In this document: one piece after another, positions 1-5,949 of the stretch
Position numbering within the stretch: position 1 is the stretch's first letter
Layout of the letters: every line of letters starts with the position of its first letter
From: an uncultured Prevotellaceae bacterium
GTDB taxonomy: Bacteria > Bacteroidota > Bacteroidia > Bacteroidales > Muribaculaceae
Direction: 5' to 3'
Length of the DNA stretch: 6,843 bases
Assembly: GCA_937896015.1 (NCBI GenBank)
Contig: CALBLR010000427.1
Span: forward strand, 1 to 6,843
Notes under the pieces: model-generated
What the model saw: the letters and a program-made list of their open reading frames with translations, nothing else
Told to the model about the DNA's origin: nothing
Database searches by the model: none
Translations under genes and position numbers: made by a program

Positions 1-557
1 AGTGCGCCTTGCGAGGCGTTTCCGTTGGGCGAGCCCTGCTTGCCGCTGCCGTTGCCCTGCGAGCGGCCAAAGGCGTTTTTCACGCTGCTGGCCACTGCCG
101 ATGTGGCTTTGCCTTTGCGGTTTTGCTCAACCTTTTTGTCGGGCCGTGCGGCCGTTGCCGGTCCTGTCTTTTCCGTCTTGGTCTTGGCAGGTTTTTCCTT
201 CACCTTCATGGGTGAAGGCTGCTTCTGCGTTATTGGCTCGGCCTGTTTGGGGGCGGGCTTGCCGGCGTCTTCCATGTCGTCGCCTGGCGCCTCGGGCTGG
301 TCGGTTGGCTCTTCGGCAGCCTCGGCGGGCGACTCGGCGTCCATTTCCTGCGATTCGGTAGGCTCAAGGGTGTTGCCGAGCATCACATATTCGCCGCCAA
401 ACATTATGGAGTCTTGCTGCAACTGCTGCGCCATGTCGGCCTCGGCCGGCGGCCACTGGCAGTGCAGGCTGGAAAAGACAAGAACGAGCAGAGCGGCCAC
501 CGCTATGATTAGCGTTGCCACGGCAGCCATTATTTCATTCTTGTTGCCTTGTTTCAT
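1..557 (-). CDS. TonB-like energy transducer, N-terminal part (runs off the window)
   Basis: This is the first 185 residues of an inner-membrane-anchored periplasmic protein; its C-terminus lies beyond base 1. It starts MKQGNKNEIM, has one transmembrane helix at about residues 10-30, and then a long polar linker. The linker is acidic and proline-rich at about 65-98 (14 acidic, no basic residues) and lysine-rich at 100-150. It is followed by VKNAFGRSQGNG and a Gly/Asn/Ser-rich stretch, as in Bacteroidales proteins annotated as energy transducer TonB beside ExbB/ExbD. The expected role is to carry energy from the ExbB-ExbD proton channel to outer-membrane TonB-dependent receptors. The start ATG (557-555) overlaps the exbD stop TGA (556-554) as ATGA, which suggests translational coupling and fixes the start. 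The C-terminal TonB domain is not visible, so a TolA-like role cannot be excluded. Confidence 0.75.
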   Translation of the reverse strand, partial: MKQGNKNEIMAAVATLIIAVAALLVLVFSSLHCQWPPAEADMAQQLQQDSIMFGGEYVMLGNTLEPTESQEMDAESPAEAAEEPTDQPEAPGDDMEDAGKPAPKQAEPITQKQPSPMKVKEKPAKTKTEKTGPATAARPDKKVEQNRKGKATSAVASSVKNAFGRSQGNGSGKQGSPNGNASQGA

Positions 558-1033
558 TGCTGTGCTGCTGAGGGTTGCTGTGTCTGCTGGCCGCCTTCGC
601 CGGGCGCTTGTGCCGGTTTGGTGGCAAGCACTATTTTAAGGCCGTTTTTCGACCCTTTGTCCAGTATTTCCACAATTTTGCCGTATGGCACCTCCTCGTC
701 GGCGTGCAGTGCCACAAAGTCTTGCGGGTTGCCCTGCTTGATGCTCTGCAGGAAGCCGTCGAGCTGGTCGGCCGGCAGCGGCACGGGCTGGCTCTCGGTG
801 GCCGAGTCGGGCTGCACCTGCGTGGCATACATGTTGAGGTCTTTGTCGATGTAGATGCGCGTGCTGGGCTTGAGCGCCGTCTGCTGGCTGCTTTGCGGCA
901 GGTTCACCTCCAGCGCCGACGGAAACACGAATGTGCTCGTCACCATAAAGAAGATGAGCAGCAGGAATATGACGTCGGTCATCGATGCCATGCTGAACAT
1001 CGACAGCGAACTGTGTTGTCGTTTTAAAGCCAT
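554..1033 (-). CDS. exbD: ExbD/TolR-type biopolymer transport protein
   Basis: This 159-residue protein is of usual ExbD/TolR length. It has a short cytoplasmic N-terminus and one transmembrane helix at about residues 18-38 (MTDVIFLLLIFFMVTSTF) carrying the conserved membrane aspartate, Asp20, that is needed for proton translocation in this family. A periplasmic domain follows at about 45-140, including YGKIVEILDKGSKNG and the closing strand LKIVLATKP. The tail is rich in Gln, Ala and Gly. In the family, ExbD dimers sit inside an ExbB pentamer and convert proton flow into movement of the TonB partner. exbB lies 25 bp upstream and the TonB-like gene overlaps the stop codon, so the three genes form one transcription unit. 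No clear Shine-Dalgarno precedes the ATG. TolR is the alternative name; the TonB-like neighbour favours ExbD. Confidence 0.9.
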   Translation of the reverse strand: MALKRQHSSLSMFSMASMTDVIFLLLIFFMVTSTFVFPSALEVNLPQSSQQTALKPSTRIYIDKDLNMYATQVQPDSATESQPVPLPADQLDGFLQSIKQGNPQDFVALHADEEVPYGKIVEILDKGSKNGLKIVLATKPAQAPGEGGQQTQQPSAAQQ

Positions 1034-1058
1034 AATATCAGAGAGAGTTGCTTATGAA

Positions 1059-1826
1059 TTATTTGGCTGGCTCGTTGAGCAGGTCCATGAAGTCCATGGC
1101 GTTGCCCTCGAGCTTGTTCATCACCTTGTTGACGCGCGATGTGAGGTAGTTGTAGGCAAACAGTGCAATGATGCCCACAATCAGGCCGGCCACGGTGGTT
1201 ACCAGGGCCTCATAGATGCCGCTGGCCAGAATCGACACGTTGCTGTTGCTGCCGGCGCTTGCCAGTGCAAAGAATGCCTGCACCATGCCGGTGACGGTGC
1301 CCAGGAAGCCAATCATGGGTGCGCCGGCGGCAGTGGTTGCCAGCCATGTGAAGCCTTTTTCGAGCTTGGCCACCTCCATGTTGCCCACATTTTCAATGGC
1401 TACCAGCACATCGTTCATGGGGCGGCCTATGCGCGACACGCCTTTTTCGATCATGCGCGAGTAGGGTGTGTTGGCGCTTTTGCACAGCTTCTCGGCTTCG
1501 TCGATGCGCCCGTCGTGTATGAGAGTGCGTATTTGCTGCATAAAGTTCTTGTCTTCGCGTGTGCTCGAGCTTATGGCAAAGCAGCGTTCGAAAAATATGT
1601 AGATGCTCACAATGGCAAGCAGTGCCAGCGGAATCATCAGCCAGCCGCCCGACAGGGTGAGGTCCCACACCGAAAGTTCCTTGGCTGTGGCTTCGGCCGC
1701 AGCGGGGGCTGCCTGTGTGGCGGCGGTGGCCGCCTGGGCCGCTGTTTGCACTGCAGTGTCGGTTATTTGCTGCACGCTGTCGCCTGTGGCGGCCACCTGT
1801 GCCAGTATTAAGTTGAGTAGAGCCAT
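1059..1826 (-). CDS. exbB: ExbB/TolQ/MotA-family proton channel subunit
   Basis: This 255-residue inner-membrane protein has the three-helix ExbB/TolQ topology: TM1 about 62-82 (WLMIPLALLAIVSIYIFFE), TM2 about 163-190 and TM3 about 204-228. The family signature GFLGTVTGM is at 173-181 and the TTVAG segment of TM3 at 210-214; threonines in these helices line the proton path in E. coli ExbB. Before TM1 is a leader of about 50 residues, strongly alanine-rich (14 of residues 23-50), with a weakly hydrophobic start MALLNLILAQ. It is too short and polar to be sure of a cleaved signal peptide. The gene lies 77 bp downstream of pdxJ on the same strand. I see no convincing terminator or TAnnTTTG element in that gap, so co-transcription with pdxJ is likely. 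TolQ cannot be excluded by sequence alone. Confidence 0.9.
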   Translation of the reverse strand: MALLNLILAQVAATGDSVQQITDTAVQTAAQAATAATQAAPAAAEATAKELSVWDLTLSGGWLMIPLALLAIVSIYIFFERCFAISSSTREDKNFMQQIRTLIHDGRIDEAEKLCKSANTPYSRMIEKGVSRIGRPMNDVLVAIENVGNMEVAKLEKGFTWLATTAAGAPMIGFLGTVTGMVQAFFALASAGSNSNVSILASGIYEALVTTVAGLIVGIIALFAYNYLTSRVNKVMNKLEGNAMDFMDLLNEPAK

Positions 1827-1903
1827 GATAGTTTAATTTCTTTAATCGTGATTATGTGTAATGATGTGTGAGTAGTGAAATCTGTTGGTTTGCCTCCTGC
1901 CCG

Positions 1904-2617
1904 CTATTTCAAGCACTCTTTGTAGGCTTTTATGGTCTGCTCCAGGCCCAGATACAGCGCGTCGCTGATTATGGCGTGGCCTATCGACACCTCCAGCAGG
2001 TGAGGCATGTGGTCCTTGAAATACTTGAGGTTCTCAAGGTTCAGGTCGTGCCCGCCGTTGATGCCAAGTCCCACGCTGTGTGCCACCGCGTCGGCTGCGG
2101 CAAATGGCGCTATGGCCTTCTCGGGGTCGGCCTTGAACTGTGCGGCATACGGGCCCGTGTACAGCTCCACGCGGTCGGTGCCCGTCTTGGCTGCCTCGCG
2201 TATGTTGTCGGGGTCGGTGCCCACAAATATGCTTGTGCGTATGCCGGCCTCTTTAAGGCGGTCGACGATGCCTGTGAGGAACTCAAGGTTGGGGGCCACG
2301 TCCCAGCCGCTCGACGATGTGAGGGCGTCGGGCGCGTCGGGCACCAGTGTCACTTGCGACGGCTTGGCCATGAGCACGAGGTTCATGAAGTCGTCGGTGG
2401 GGTAGCCCTCGATGTTGAACTCGGTGCGGATGAGCGGACGCAGGGCAAACACATCGCTGTGGCGAATGTGGCGCTCATCGGGCCGCGGGTGCACCGTGAT
2501 GCCCTGGGCGCCAAAGCGCTCGCAGTCTACCGCCACACGTTCCACATCGGGCACATTGCCGCCGCGGGCGTTGCGCAGCGTGGCCACTTTGTTAATGTTA
2601 ACACTTAAATTTACCAT
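1904..2617 (-). CDS. pdxJ: Pyridoxine 5'-phosphate synthase
   Basis: PdxJ condenses 3-amino-2-oxopropyl phosphate with 1-deoxy-D-xylulose 5-phosphate to give pyridoxine 5'-phosphate, the ring-forming step of DXP-dependent vitamin B6 synthesis in the cytoplasm. The 237 residues match the family's usual length. Visible motifs are [15 protein letters not shown] (6-20), the phosphate and active-site segment [13 protein letters not shown] (39-51) with His43, Arg45 and His50, EFNIEGYP in the middle with the conserved glutamate, [17 protein letters not shown] and the C-terminal [20 protein letters not shown] and HPRPDERHI are the Bacteroidota forms, where E. coli has VNIDH. The start is supported by the motif beginning at residue 4 and by an AGGAGA 10 bp upstream. 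The gene is divergent from nadK and leads the exbB-exbD-tonB set. Identification is secure. Confidence 0.97.
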   Translation of the reverse strand: MVNLSVNINKVATLRNARGGNVPDVERVAVDCERFGAQGITVHPRPDERHIRHSDVFALRPLIRTEFNIEGYPTDDFMNLVLMAKPSQVTLVPDAPDALTSSSGWDVAPNLEFLTGIVDRLKEAGIRTSIFVGTDPDNIREAAKTGTDRVELYTGPYAAQFKADPEKAIAPFAAADAVAHSVGLGINGGHDLNLENLKYFKDHMPHLLEVSIGHAIISDALYLGLEQTIKAYKECLK

Positions 2618-2627
2618 CTTTCAGTTT

Positions 2628-2633
2628 TCTCCT
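2628..2633 (-). promoter_or_regulatory. Shine-Dalgarno-like AGGAGA before pdxJ
   Basis: On the minus strand AGGAGA lies 10 bases before the pdxJ ATG, a usual Shine-Dalgarno distance. The other genes here lack an obvious purine-rich site, as is normal in Bacteroidota, so whether it functions is uncertain. Confidence 0.3.
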
Positions 2634-2669
2634 GCCGATAAAAAATGAGTATGTGTGCATATGCCTTTT

Positions 2670-2705
2670 CAGCCCACTGCGGCAGCCAGTGTGCCGGGGC
2701 GGCTG
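2670..2705. other. Small GC-rich imperfect hairpin in the pdxJ-nadK spacer
   Basis: Within the AT-rich divergent spacer is a GC-rich patch. CACTG (2675-2679) can pair with CAGTG (2687-2691) around a 7-nt loop, and the adjoining CAGCC (2670-2674) can pair with GGCTG (2701-2705) across a 9-nt bulge. It falls within the predicted pdxJ leader and upstream of the predicted nadK start site. I do not recognise a known riboswitch or RNA family, and chance pairing in GC-rich DNA is plausible. Confidence 0.2.
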
Positions 2706-2724
2706 TGTTATGCGAAATTATTTG

Positions 2725-2732
2725 TATATTTG
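2725..2732 (+). promoter_or_regulatory. Candidate -7 element for nadK
   Basis: TATATTTG is a perfect match to the Bacteroidota -7 consensus TAnnTTTG, in an AT-rich part of the spacer. No good -33 TTTG is found 19-21 bp upstream, where the sequence is GC-rich. Transcription would begin near 2739 and leave a leader of about 100 nt before the nadK ATG. The call rests on the consensus match and position only. Confidence 0.38.
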
Positions 2733-2749
2733 CCAAAGCAAACTATAGG

Positions 2750-2757
2750 CAAATTTA
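2750..2757 (-). promoter_or_regulatory. Candidate -7 element for the pdxJ operon
   Basis: Read on the minus strand this is TAAATTTG, a perfect TAnnTTTG match. A TTTTG (complement of 2782-2786) lies 24 bp upstream, somewhat farther than the usual -33 spacing. Predicted initiation is near 2743, giving a pdxJ leader of about 125 nt. It faces the nadK element, so the two start sites would lie only a few bases apart. Confidence 0.33.
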
Positions 2758-2839
2758 AGGGGAAATAATGGAATATAAAAGCAAAATATATTAAAAACGG
2801 CTTTCCCCGCCACAATTCAAAAGTAAAGCAAGTCACACT

Positions 2840-3709
2840 ATGGAATTGGCGATTTTTGGCAATGAATATCAGCATGGGCACCTGCCCGGAGTGGAGCGGC
2901 TGCTGGCCACGCTCAGCCAGAACGGGATGAGGCTGCTTGTGGATGGGGCGTTTCTGGCCTATCTGCGCCAAAGTGGCGCATTGCTGCCGCTTGGCACTGA
3001 GGCCATTGGTGGCGAATGCGGCCCCGGCGACGTGGATGCGGTGCTGAGTCTCGGCGGCGACGGCACTTTTCTGAAGGCTGCACACTGGGTGGCCGGCACC
3101 GGCACGCCAGTGATGGGCATCAACACCGGCCATTTGGGCTACCTCACCACGGCTGGCATTGGCGAGGCCGAGGAGGTGGCCCGCGAGCTCACCAGCGGCG
3201 ACTACCGCATTGAGCCGCGCACCACGCTGCAGGTGGCCGCCGACTGCAGCGTGGCCGACTTCTGTGGGCTGTGCGCGCTCAACGAGGTGGCCATTCTGCG
3301 CCAGGACACGTCGTCGATGATAGCGATGCGCACCACCGTCAACGGCTCGGAACTCACCACCTACAAGGGCGACGGTCTGGTGGTGTGTACCCCCACGGGC
3401 TCCACGGCCTACAACATGAGCGTGGGCGGCCCCATACTCGACCCCATGAACTCGTGCCTGGTGCTGTCGCCGGTGTCGCCCCACTCGCTGTCGATGCGGC
3501 CGCTGGTGATGCGCGACGACGTGACGGTTGCCGTCACCACCCTGACACGCGCTCGCGCGTTCCAGGTGAGCGTTGACGGCAAAGCGGTGCTTTGCCCAAG
3601 TGGCACCACCGTGACCATTCGCCGCTCGCCCACGGCAATAAGGGTGATTCAGCGCACCGGCCACAACTTCGCGGCCACTCTGCGCAGCAAGCTGAACTGG
3701 GGAGTGTGA
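2840..3709 (+). CDS. nadK: NAD kinase
   Basis: NAD kinase phosphorylates the 2'-hydroxyl of the adenosine ribose of NAD+ to make NADP+ in the cytoplasm. The 289-residue protein has the full motif series: GGDGT with the catalytic aspartate at 72-76, NTGHLGY at 95-101, the ALNEV segment with Asn148-Glu149, GDGLVVCTPTGSTAY at 177-191 followed by GGP at 196-198, and a C-terminal LRSKLNWG of the usual type. Length and motif spacing are normal, with no sign of frameshift. The ATG at 2840 begins the first beta strand (MELAIFGNE), as in Bacteroidales homologues, and lies right after an AT-rich leader. The gene is divergent from pdxJ, a neighbourhood I recall as common in Bacteroidales, and a metalloprotein gene follows after 17 bp on the same strand, probably co-transcribed. 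Confidence 0.97.
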   Translation: MELAIFGNEYQHGHLPGVERLLATLSQNGMRLLVDGAFLAYLRQSGALLPLGTEAIGGECGPGDVDAVLSLGGDGTFLKAAHWVAGTGTPVMGINTGHLGYLTTAGIGEAEEVARELTSGDYRIEPRTTLQVAADCSVADFCGLCALNEVAILRQDTSSMIAMRTTVNGSELTTYKGDGLVVCTPTGSTAYNMSVGGPILDPMNSCLVLSPVSPHSLSMRPLVMRDDVTVAVTTLTRARAFQVSVDGKAVLCPSGTTVTIRRSPTAIRVIQRTGHNFAATLRSKLNWGV

Positions 3710-3726
3710 AAAAAACGCAGGCAACT

Positions 3727-4449
3727 ATGGCAGTGTACAAATACGACGACAAAGAGTTTGGCTCGGTGCAGATTAGGACGCGCGTGGGCATGCGCAACGC
3801 CACCTTCAGGTGGTCGGAAGGGCGGCTGCGCATAGGCATGCCGCCCGAAGCGGCCACGCAGCAATGTGTGGCGCGCCTCATCGACCGCGAGCGCGAACGG
3901 CTGCGCAGCCTGCGCGGCATCTCGTCGGTGGAAGCGCCGCTGGCTGTGGGCCAGCGCATTGAGTGCTTCGGGTGTGCCATAACCATCAGGGAGCAGGACC
4001 GCGCTCCGCACCTGCTGCTGTTTGGCTACGATGACGATCCAGAATACACGCTGAGCCTACCGGTCGGGGCCGATCTTACCGACCGCAATGTGTATCGCCC
4101 GGTGGCCAATGCGCTGCTGAAGATGATGGAGCACGGCGCCCGTGAGCACTTGCTGCCTCACGCCCGACGCATAGCGGCGCGGCTTGGGCTGAAGCCCGCG
4201 GGGTTTGAAGTGGGGCGCGGCATGCGCAAGCTGGGCCACTGCACCACGGGCAAGGTGATACAGCTGTCGCGCGCGGTGATGATGCTCCCGCCCGACCTTG
4301 TGGATTTGGTGATATGCCACGAACTGGCCCACCTCACGCACATGGACCACTCATCGGCCTTTCATGCGCTGTGCGACAGCTACCTTGGCGGCCGTGAGCG
4401 CTCGCTGGAGAAGCGGCTGCGCTCATTCTGCTGGCCCGTGCACAGGTGA
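3727..4449 (+). CDS. YgjP/SprT-like zinc metalloprotein (DUF45, M48-type)
   Basis: This 240-residue soluble protein belongs to the YgjP-like (DUF45) metal-dependent hydrolase family. The zinc motif HELAH is at 198-202 (VICHELAHLTHMDHSSAFH), with His208 in the usual place for the third metal ligand. It is preceded by TTGKVIQLSRAVMMLPPDLVDLV, which matches the family's pattern of strand, then LPPELVD helix, then HELAH. The N-terminal half (10-85) is the typical beta-rich part with IRIGMP-type strands. Where relatives usually read WGSC shortly before the zinc helix, this one reads LGHC (169-172). The true substrate is unsettled: the family is annotated as a protease, and E. coli YgjP has been reported to act on UTP. 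ATG 3727 is chosen because upstream in-frame codons overlap the end of nadK; a GTG at 3706 is the alternative. It lies 17 bp after nadK. Confidence 0.87.
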   Translation: MAVYKYDDKEFGSVQIRTRVGMRNATFRWSEGRLRIGMPPEAATQQCVARLIDRERERLRSLRGISSVEAPLAVGQRIECFGCAITIREQDRAPHLLLFGYDDDPEYTLSLPVGADLTDRNVYRPVANALLKMMEHGAREHLLPHARRIAARLGLKPAGFEVGRGMRKLGHCTTGKVIQLSRAVMMLPPDLVDLVICHELAHLTHMDHSSAFHALCDSYLGGRERSLEKRLRSFCWPVHR

Positions 4450-4450
4450 T

Positions 4451-4483
4451 GCTGCTGCGGAGTGAAGCTATCGTAGCAGCAGC
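4451..4483. terminator. Weak bidirectional hairpin at the convergent junction
   Basis: GCTGCTGC (4451-4458) and GCAGCAGC (4476-4483) form a perfect 8-bp stem with a 17-nt loop spanning the 18-bp gap between two converging genes. The right arm lies in the last leucine codons of the glucosaminidase. There is no T-run on either side, so it does not look like a standard intrinsic terminator. The pairing may simply reflect repeated Leu codons. Confidence 0.22.
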
Positions 4484-5457
4484 TGAGTCCCGGGGACGGG
4501 CGTGTGGCCGGCCGGCAGCTTGTTGAGCTTCAACAGGCTGTCGAGGCGTATGCCGAACTGCTGGGCTATGGTGCGCATGCTGTCGCCGTGGCGCACGGTG
4601 TAGGTGTCGAAGCCCATGGGGGCGCGTTTCTCCTTCTTTTCCAGCCACACCATCTCGCCTTCGGCCAGTGCGCCAGTGCCGGGATCGGCATCGTTGAATT
4701 CAAGCAGCTTTTTCGGTTTTATGTCAAATTCCGCGGCTATGGCCTGGTAGGTGTCGCCGCGTTGGGCCTTGACGCAGTGCAGCCCCCACTTGAGGTGCAC
4801 TGTGTGCAGCGCAGCCACACTGCGCAGTGTGCTCTCGCTGCCCGATGCCGCGGCGGCGTCGTGTCCGATGCTGGGGTCTGGCTTCAGCGGTTGCGGTTTG
4901 GCCACCCGCGGCTGCCCCGAGTCGTAGTTATACAGCTGGTATTGCTCTATTATGCCTGTGAGCTTGGCCGGATAGTCGGGGTCGGTGGCATAGCCGCAGT
5001 CCTTGAGGCCTTGCGCCCAGCCCTGATAGTCGGTCACATCGAGCTGGTAGAGCGGGGCATAGCGCTTGCCCTTTAGGAAGCGTGCGTGGTCGGCAAACGA
5101 GTCTTCGGCCTTGGCATACTGGCGGTAGCACTCGTGGCGCAGCGTGTCGTCGTAGGTCACCACATCACCGCTCCAGTTGTGGCACTTTATGCCGAAGTGG
5201 TTGTTGCCGCGGGTCGAGAGGTAGCTCGACCCCGCCGAACTTTCCAGCAGACCCTGCGCCAGTGTGATGCTGGCCGGAATTCCGTATTCCTGCTGGTGCC
5301 TGATGGCAATGTCTTTGTAAAGGTCGATGTAGGCCAGGAAGCGCGCGCTCTGCTTCTGCGGCGTGGCCGCGGAGGCGCACATGAGGCACGCCAGCAGGCA
5401 AAATAGCGCCCGCAGATTGTTTTTTGAGAAAATATCAATATATTTGCAGCACATCAT
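4468..5457 (-). CDS. Secreted or lipid-anchored glucosaminidase with two LysM domains
   Basis: A 329-residue exported cell-wall hydrolase. Residues 1-30 are a signal peptide with a long n-region (Lys5, Lys12, Arg16) and a hydrophobic core at 17-27. Cleavage may occur after ASA at 28-30, or LLAC at 21-24 may act as a lipobox, which would make it a lipoprotein. The glucosaminidase (GH73-like) domain spans about 42-175. It contains ITLAQGLLESSAGSSYLS with the predicted catalytic Glu72, NNHFGIKCHNW (85-95) and the family ending GYATDPDYPAKL. A Pro-rich linker leads to LysM domains at about 226-272 and 285-328. The expected reaction is cleavage of the N-acetylglucosaminyl bond in peptidoglycan, with LysM binding the glycan. 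The start is ATG 5457 or the adjacent ATG 5454; both lie before the signal core. It is divergent from cdd with 17 bp between start codons. Confidence 0.92.
   Translation of the reverse strand: MMCCKYIDIFSKNNLRALFCLLACLMCASAATPQKQSARFLAYIDLYKDIAIRHQQEYGIPASITLAQGLLESSAGSSYLSTRGNNHFGIKCHNWSGDVVTYDDTLRHECYRQYAKAEDSFADHARFLKGKRYAPLYQLDVTDYQGWAQGLKDCGYATDPDYPAKLTGIIEQYQLYNYDSGQPRVAKPQPLKPDPSIGHDAAAASGSESTLRSVAALHTVHLKWGLHCVKAQRGDTYQAIAAEFDIKPKKLLEFNDADPGTGALAEGEMVWLEKKEKRAPMGFDTYTVRHGDSMRTIAQQFGIRLDSLLKLNKLPAGHTPVPGTQLLLR
5416..5446 (+). promoter_or_regulatory. Candidate cdd promoter (-33 and -7)
   Basis: ATTG (5416-5419) is followed after 19 bp by TATATTTG (5439-5446), a perfect TAnnTTTG -7 element at the spacing typical of Bacteroidota promoters. 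Predicted initiation is near 5453, giving a leader of about 20 nt before the cdd ATG. The whole element lies inside the first codons of the divergent glucosaminidase gene, in a strikingly AT-rich patch of an otherwise GC-rich window. Confidence 0.5.
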
Positions 5458-5474
5458 TTTTTAATAGAAACATC

Positions 5475-5942
5475 ATGACCGAAAAAAACATTACCACAAA
5501 GATAGTGGTTTACTCTTACAAAGAGTTGGCCGAAAACGACAAAAAACTCGTTGAAACGGCCCGCCAGGCCACTCGCAACAGTTATGCCCCTTACAGCCAC
5601 TTCAACGTGGGCGCGGCCGTGCGCCTCGACAATGGTGTGGTGATAATGGGATCCAACCAGGAGAACGCCGCCTTTTCGGGCATATGCGCCGAGCGCAGCG
5701 CCATCTATAACGCTGGGGCCAACTATCCCGGTGTGCACATCGCCGCGATTGCCATCGCTGCCTACACCGGCGGCGACTTTGTGCAGGAGCCCATATCGCC
5801 TTGCGGCGTGTGCCGCCAGGCTCTGATAGAGTTTGAGAAAAATGCGCCTCACCCCATACGTGTGCTGCTTGCCGGCCGCGACTGCGTGTATGAGCTGGCC
5901 AGCGTGTCGGCCCTGCTCCCGCTCACGTTCAAGGACTTTTAA
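5475..5942 (+). CDS. cdd: Cytidine deaminase
   Basis: The 155-residue enzyme hydrolytically deaminates cytidine and deoxycytidine to uridine and deoxyuridine in pyrimidine salvage. It is the short, single-domain, tetrameric type. The zinc site is complete: CAE (Cys71-Ala-Glu73, with Glu73 the proton shuttle) and PCGVCRQ with Cys110 and Cys113, giving three cysteine ligands. The substrate-binding NxE is at Asn61-Glu63, and YAPYSHFNVGAAV (38-50) is the usual N-terminal block. ATG 5475 (MTEKNITTK) is preferred. An in-frame ATG at 5424 would add 17 residues, but these are coded by the AT-rich promoter patch overlapping the divergent gene. The stop is 7 bp from the end of the converging response regulator gene. 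Confidence 0.95.
   Translation: MTEKNITTKIVVYSYKELAENDKKLVETARQATRNSYAPYSHFNVGAAVRLDNGVVIMGSNQENAAFSGICAERSAIYNAGANYPGVHIAAIAIAAYTGGDFVQEPISPCGVCRQALIEFEKNAPHPIRVLLAGRDCVYELASVSALLPLTFKDF
5497..5504 (-). promoter_or_regulatory. Candidate -7 element for the glucosaminidase gene
   Basis: On the minus strand this reads TATCTTTG, a perfect TAnnTTTG match, and sits inside the first ten codons of cdd. Initiation near 5490 would give a leader of about 33 nt before the glucosaminidase ATG. The upstream TTTG (complement of 5519-5522) is only 14 bp away, shorter than the usual spacing, so the -33 support is weak. Confidence 0.3.
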
Positions 5943-5949
5943 TAGGAGG

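Noticed and set aside
25..639. Plus-strand open frame of 204 codons at the left edge
   Set aside because: It is antisense to the TonB-like gene and the end of exbD, whose ATGA overlap and membrane segment are convincing.
855..1811. Plus-strand open frame of 318 codons opposite exbD and exbB
   Set aside because: It spans two well-supported minus-strand genes and their spacer, and its His/Cys/Gly-rich translation matches no family I know.
1827..1903. Possible promoter or terminator between pdxJ and exbB
   Set aside because: No TAnnTTTG match on the minus strand and no stem with a T-run could be found by eye; an operon link is simpler.
1868..2608. Plus-strand open frame of 246 codons opposite pdxJ
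   Set aside because: It is antisense to a full-length PdxJ with all motifs; its composition is typical of a shadow frame.
2708..3724. Long minus-strand open frame of 338 codons opposite nadK
   Set aside because: It is antisense to a gene with complete NAD kinase motifs; the translation is Ala/His/Arg/Gly-rich without recognisable domains, as expected of a shadow frame in GC-rich DNA.
3592..3726. Upstream extension of the YgjP-like protein into nadK
   Set aside because: It would add 45 residues wholly inside or just after nadK with no family similarity; ATG 3727 fits the family's N-terminus.
4487..4497. GTCCCGGGGAC near-palindrome
   Set aside because: The loop would be a single base and the sequence is explained by the Pro-Gly-Thr codons of the second LysM domain.
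5424..5474. Upstream ATG adding 17 residues to cytidine deaminase
   Set aside because: These codons cover the predicted -7 element and overlap the divergent gene; the family's N-terminal block is complete from ATG 5475.
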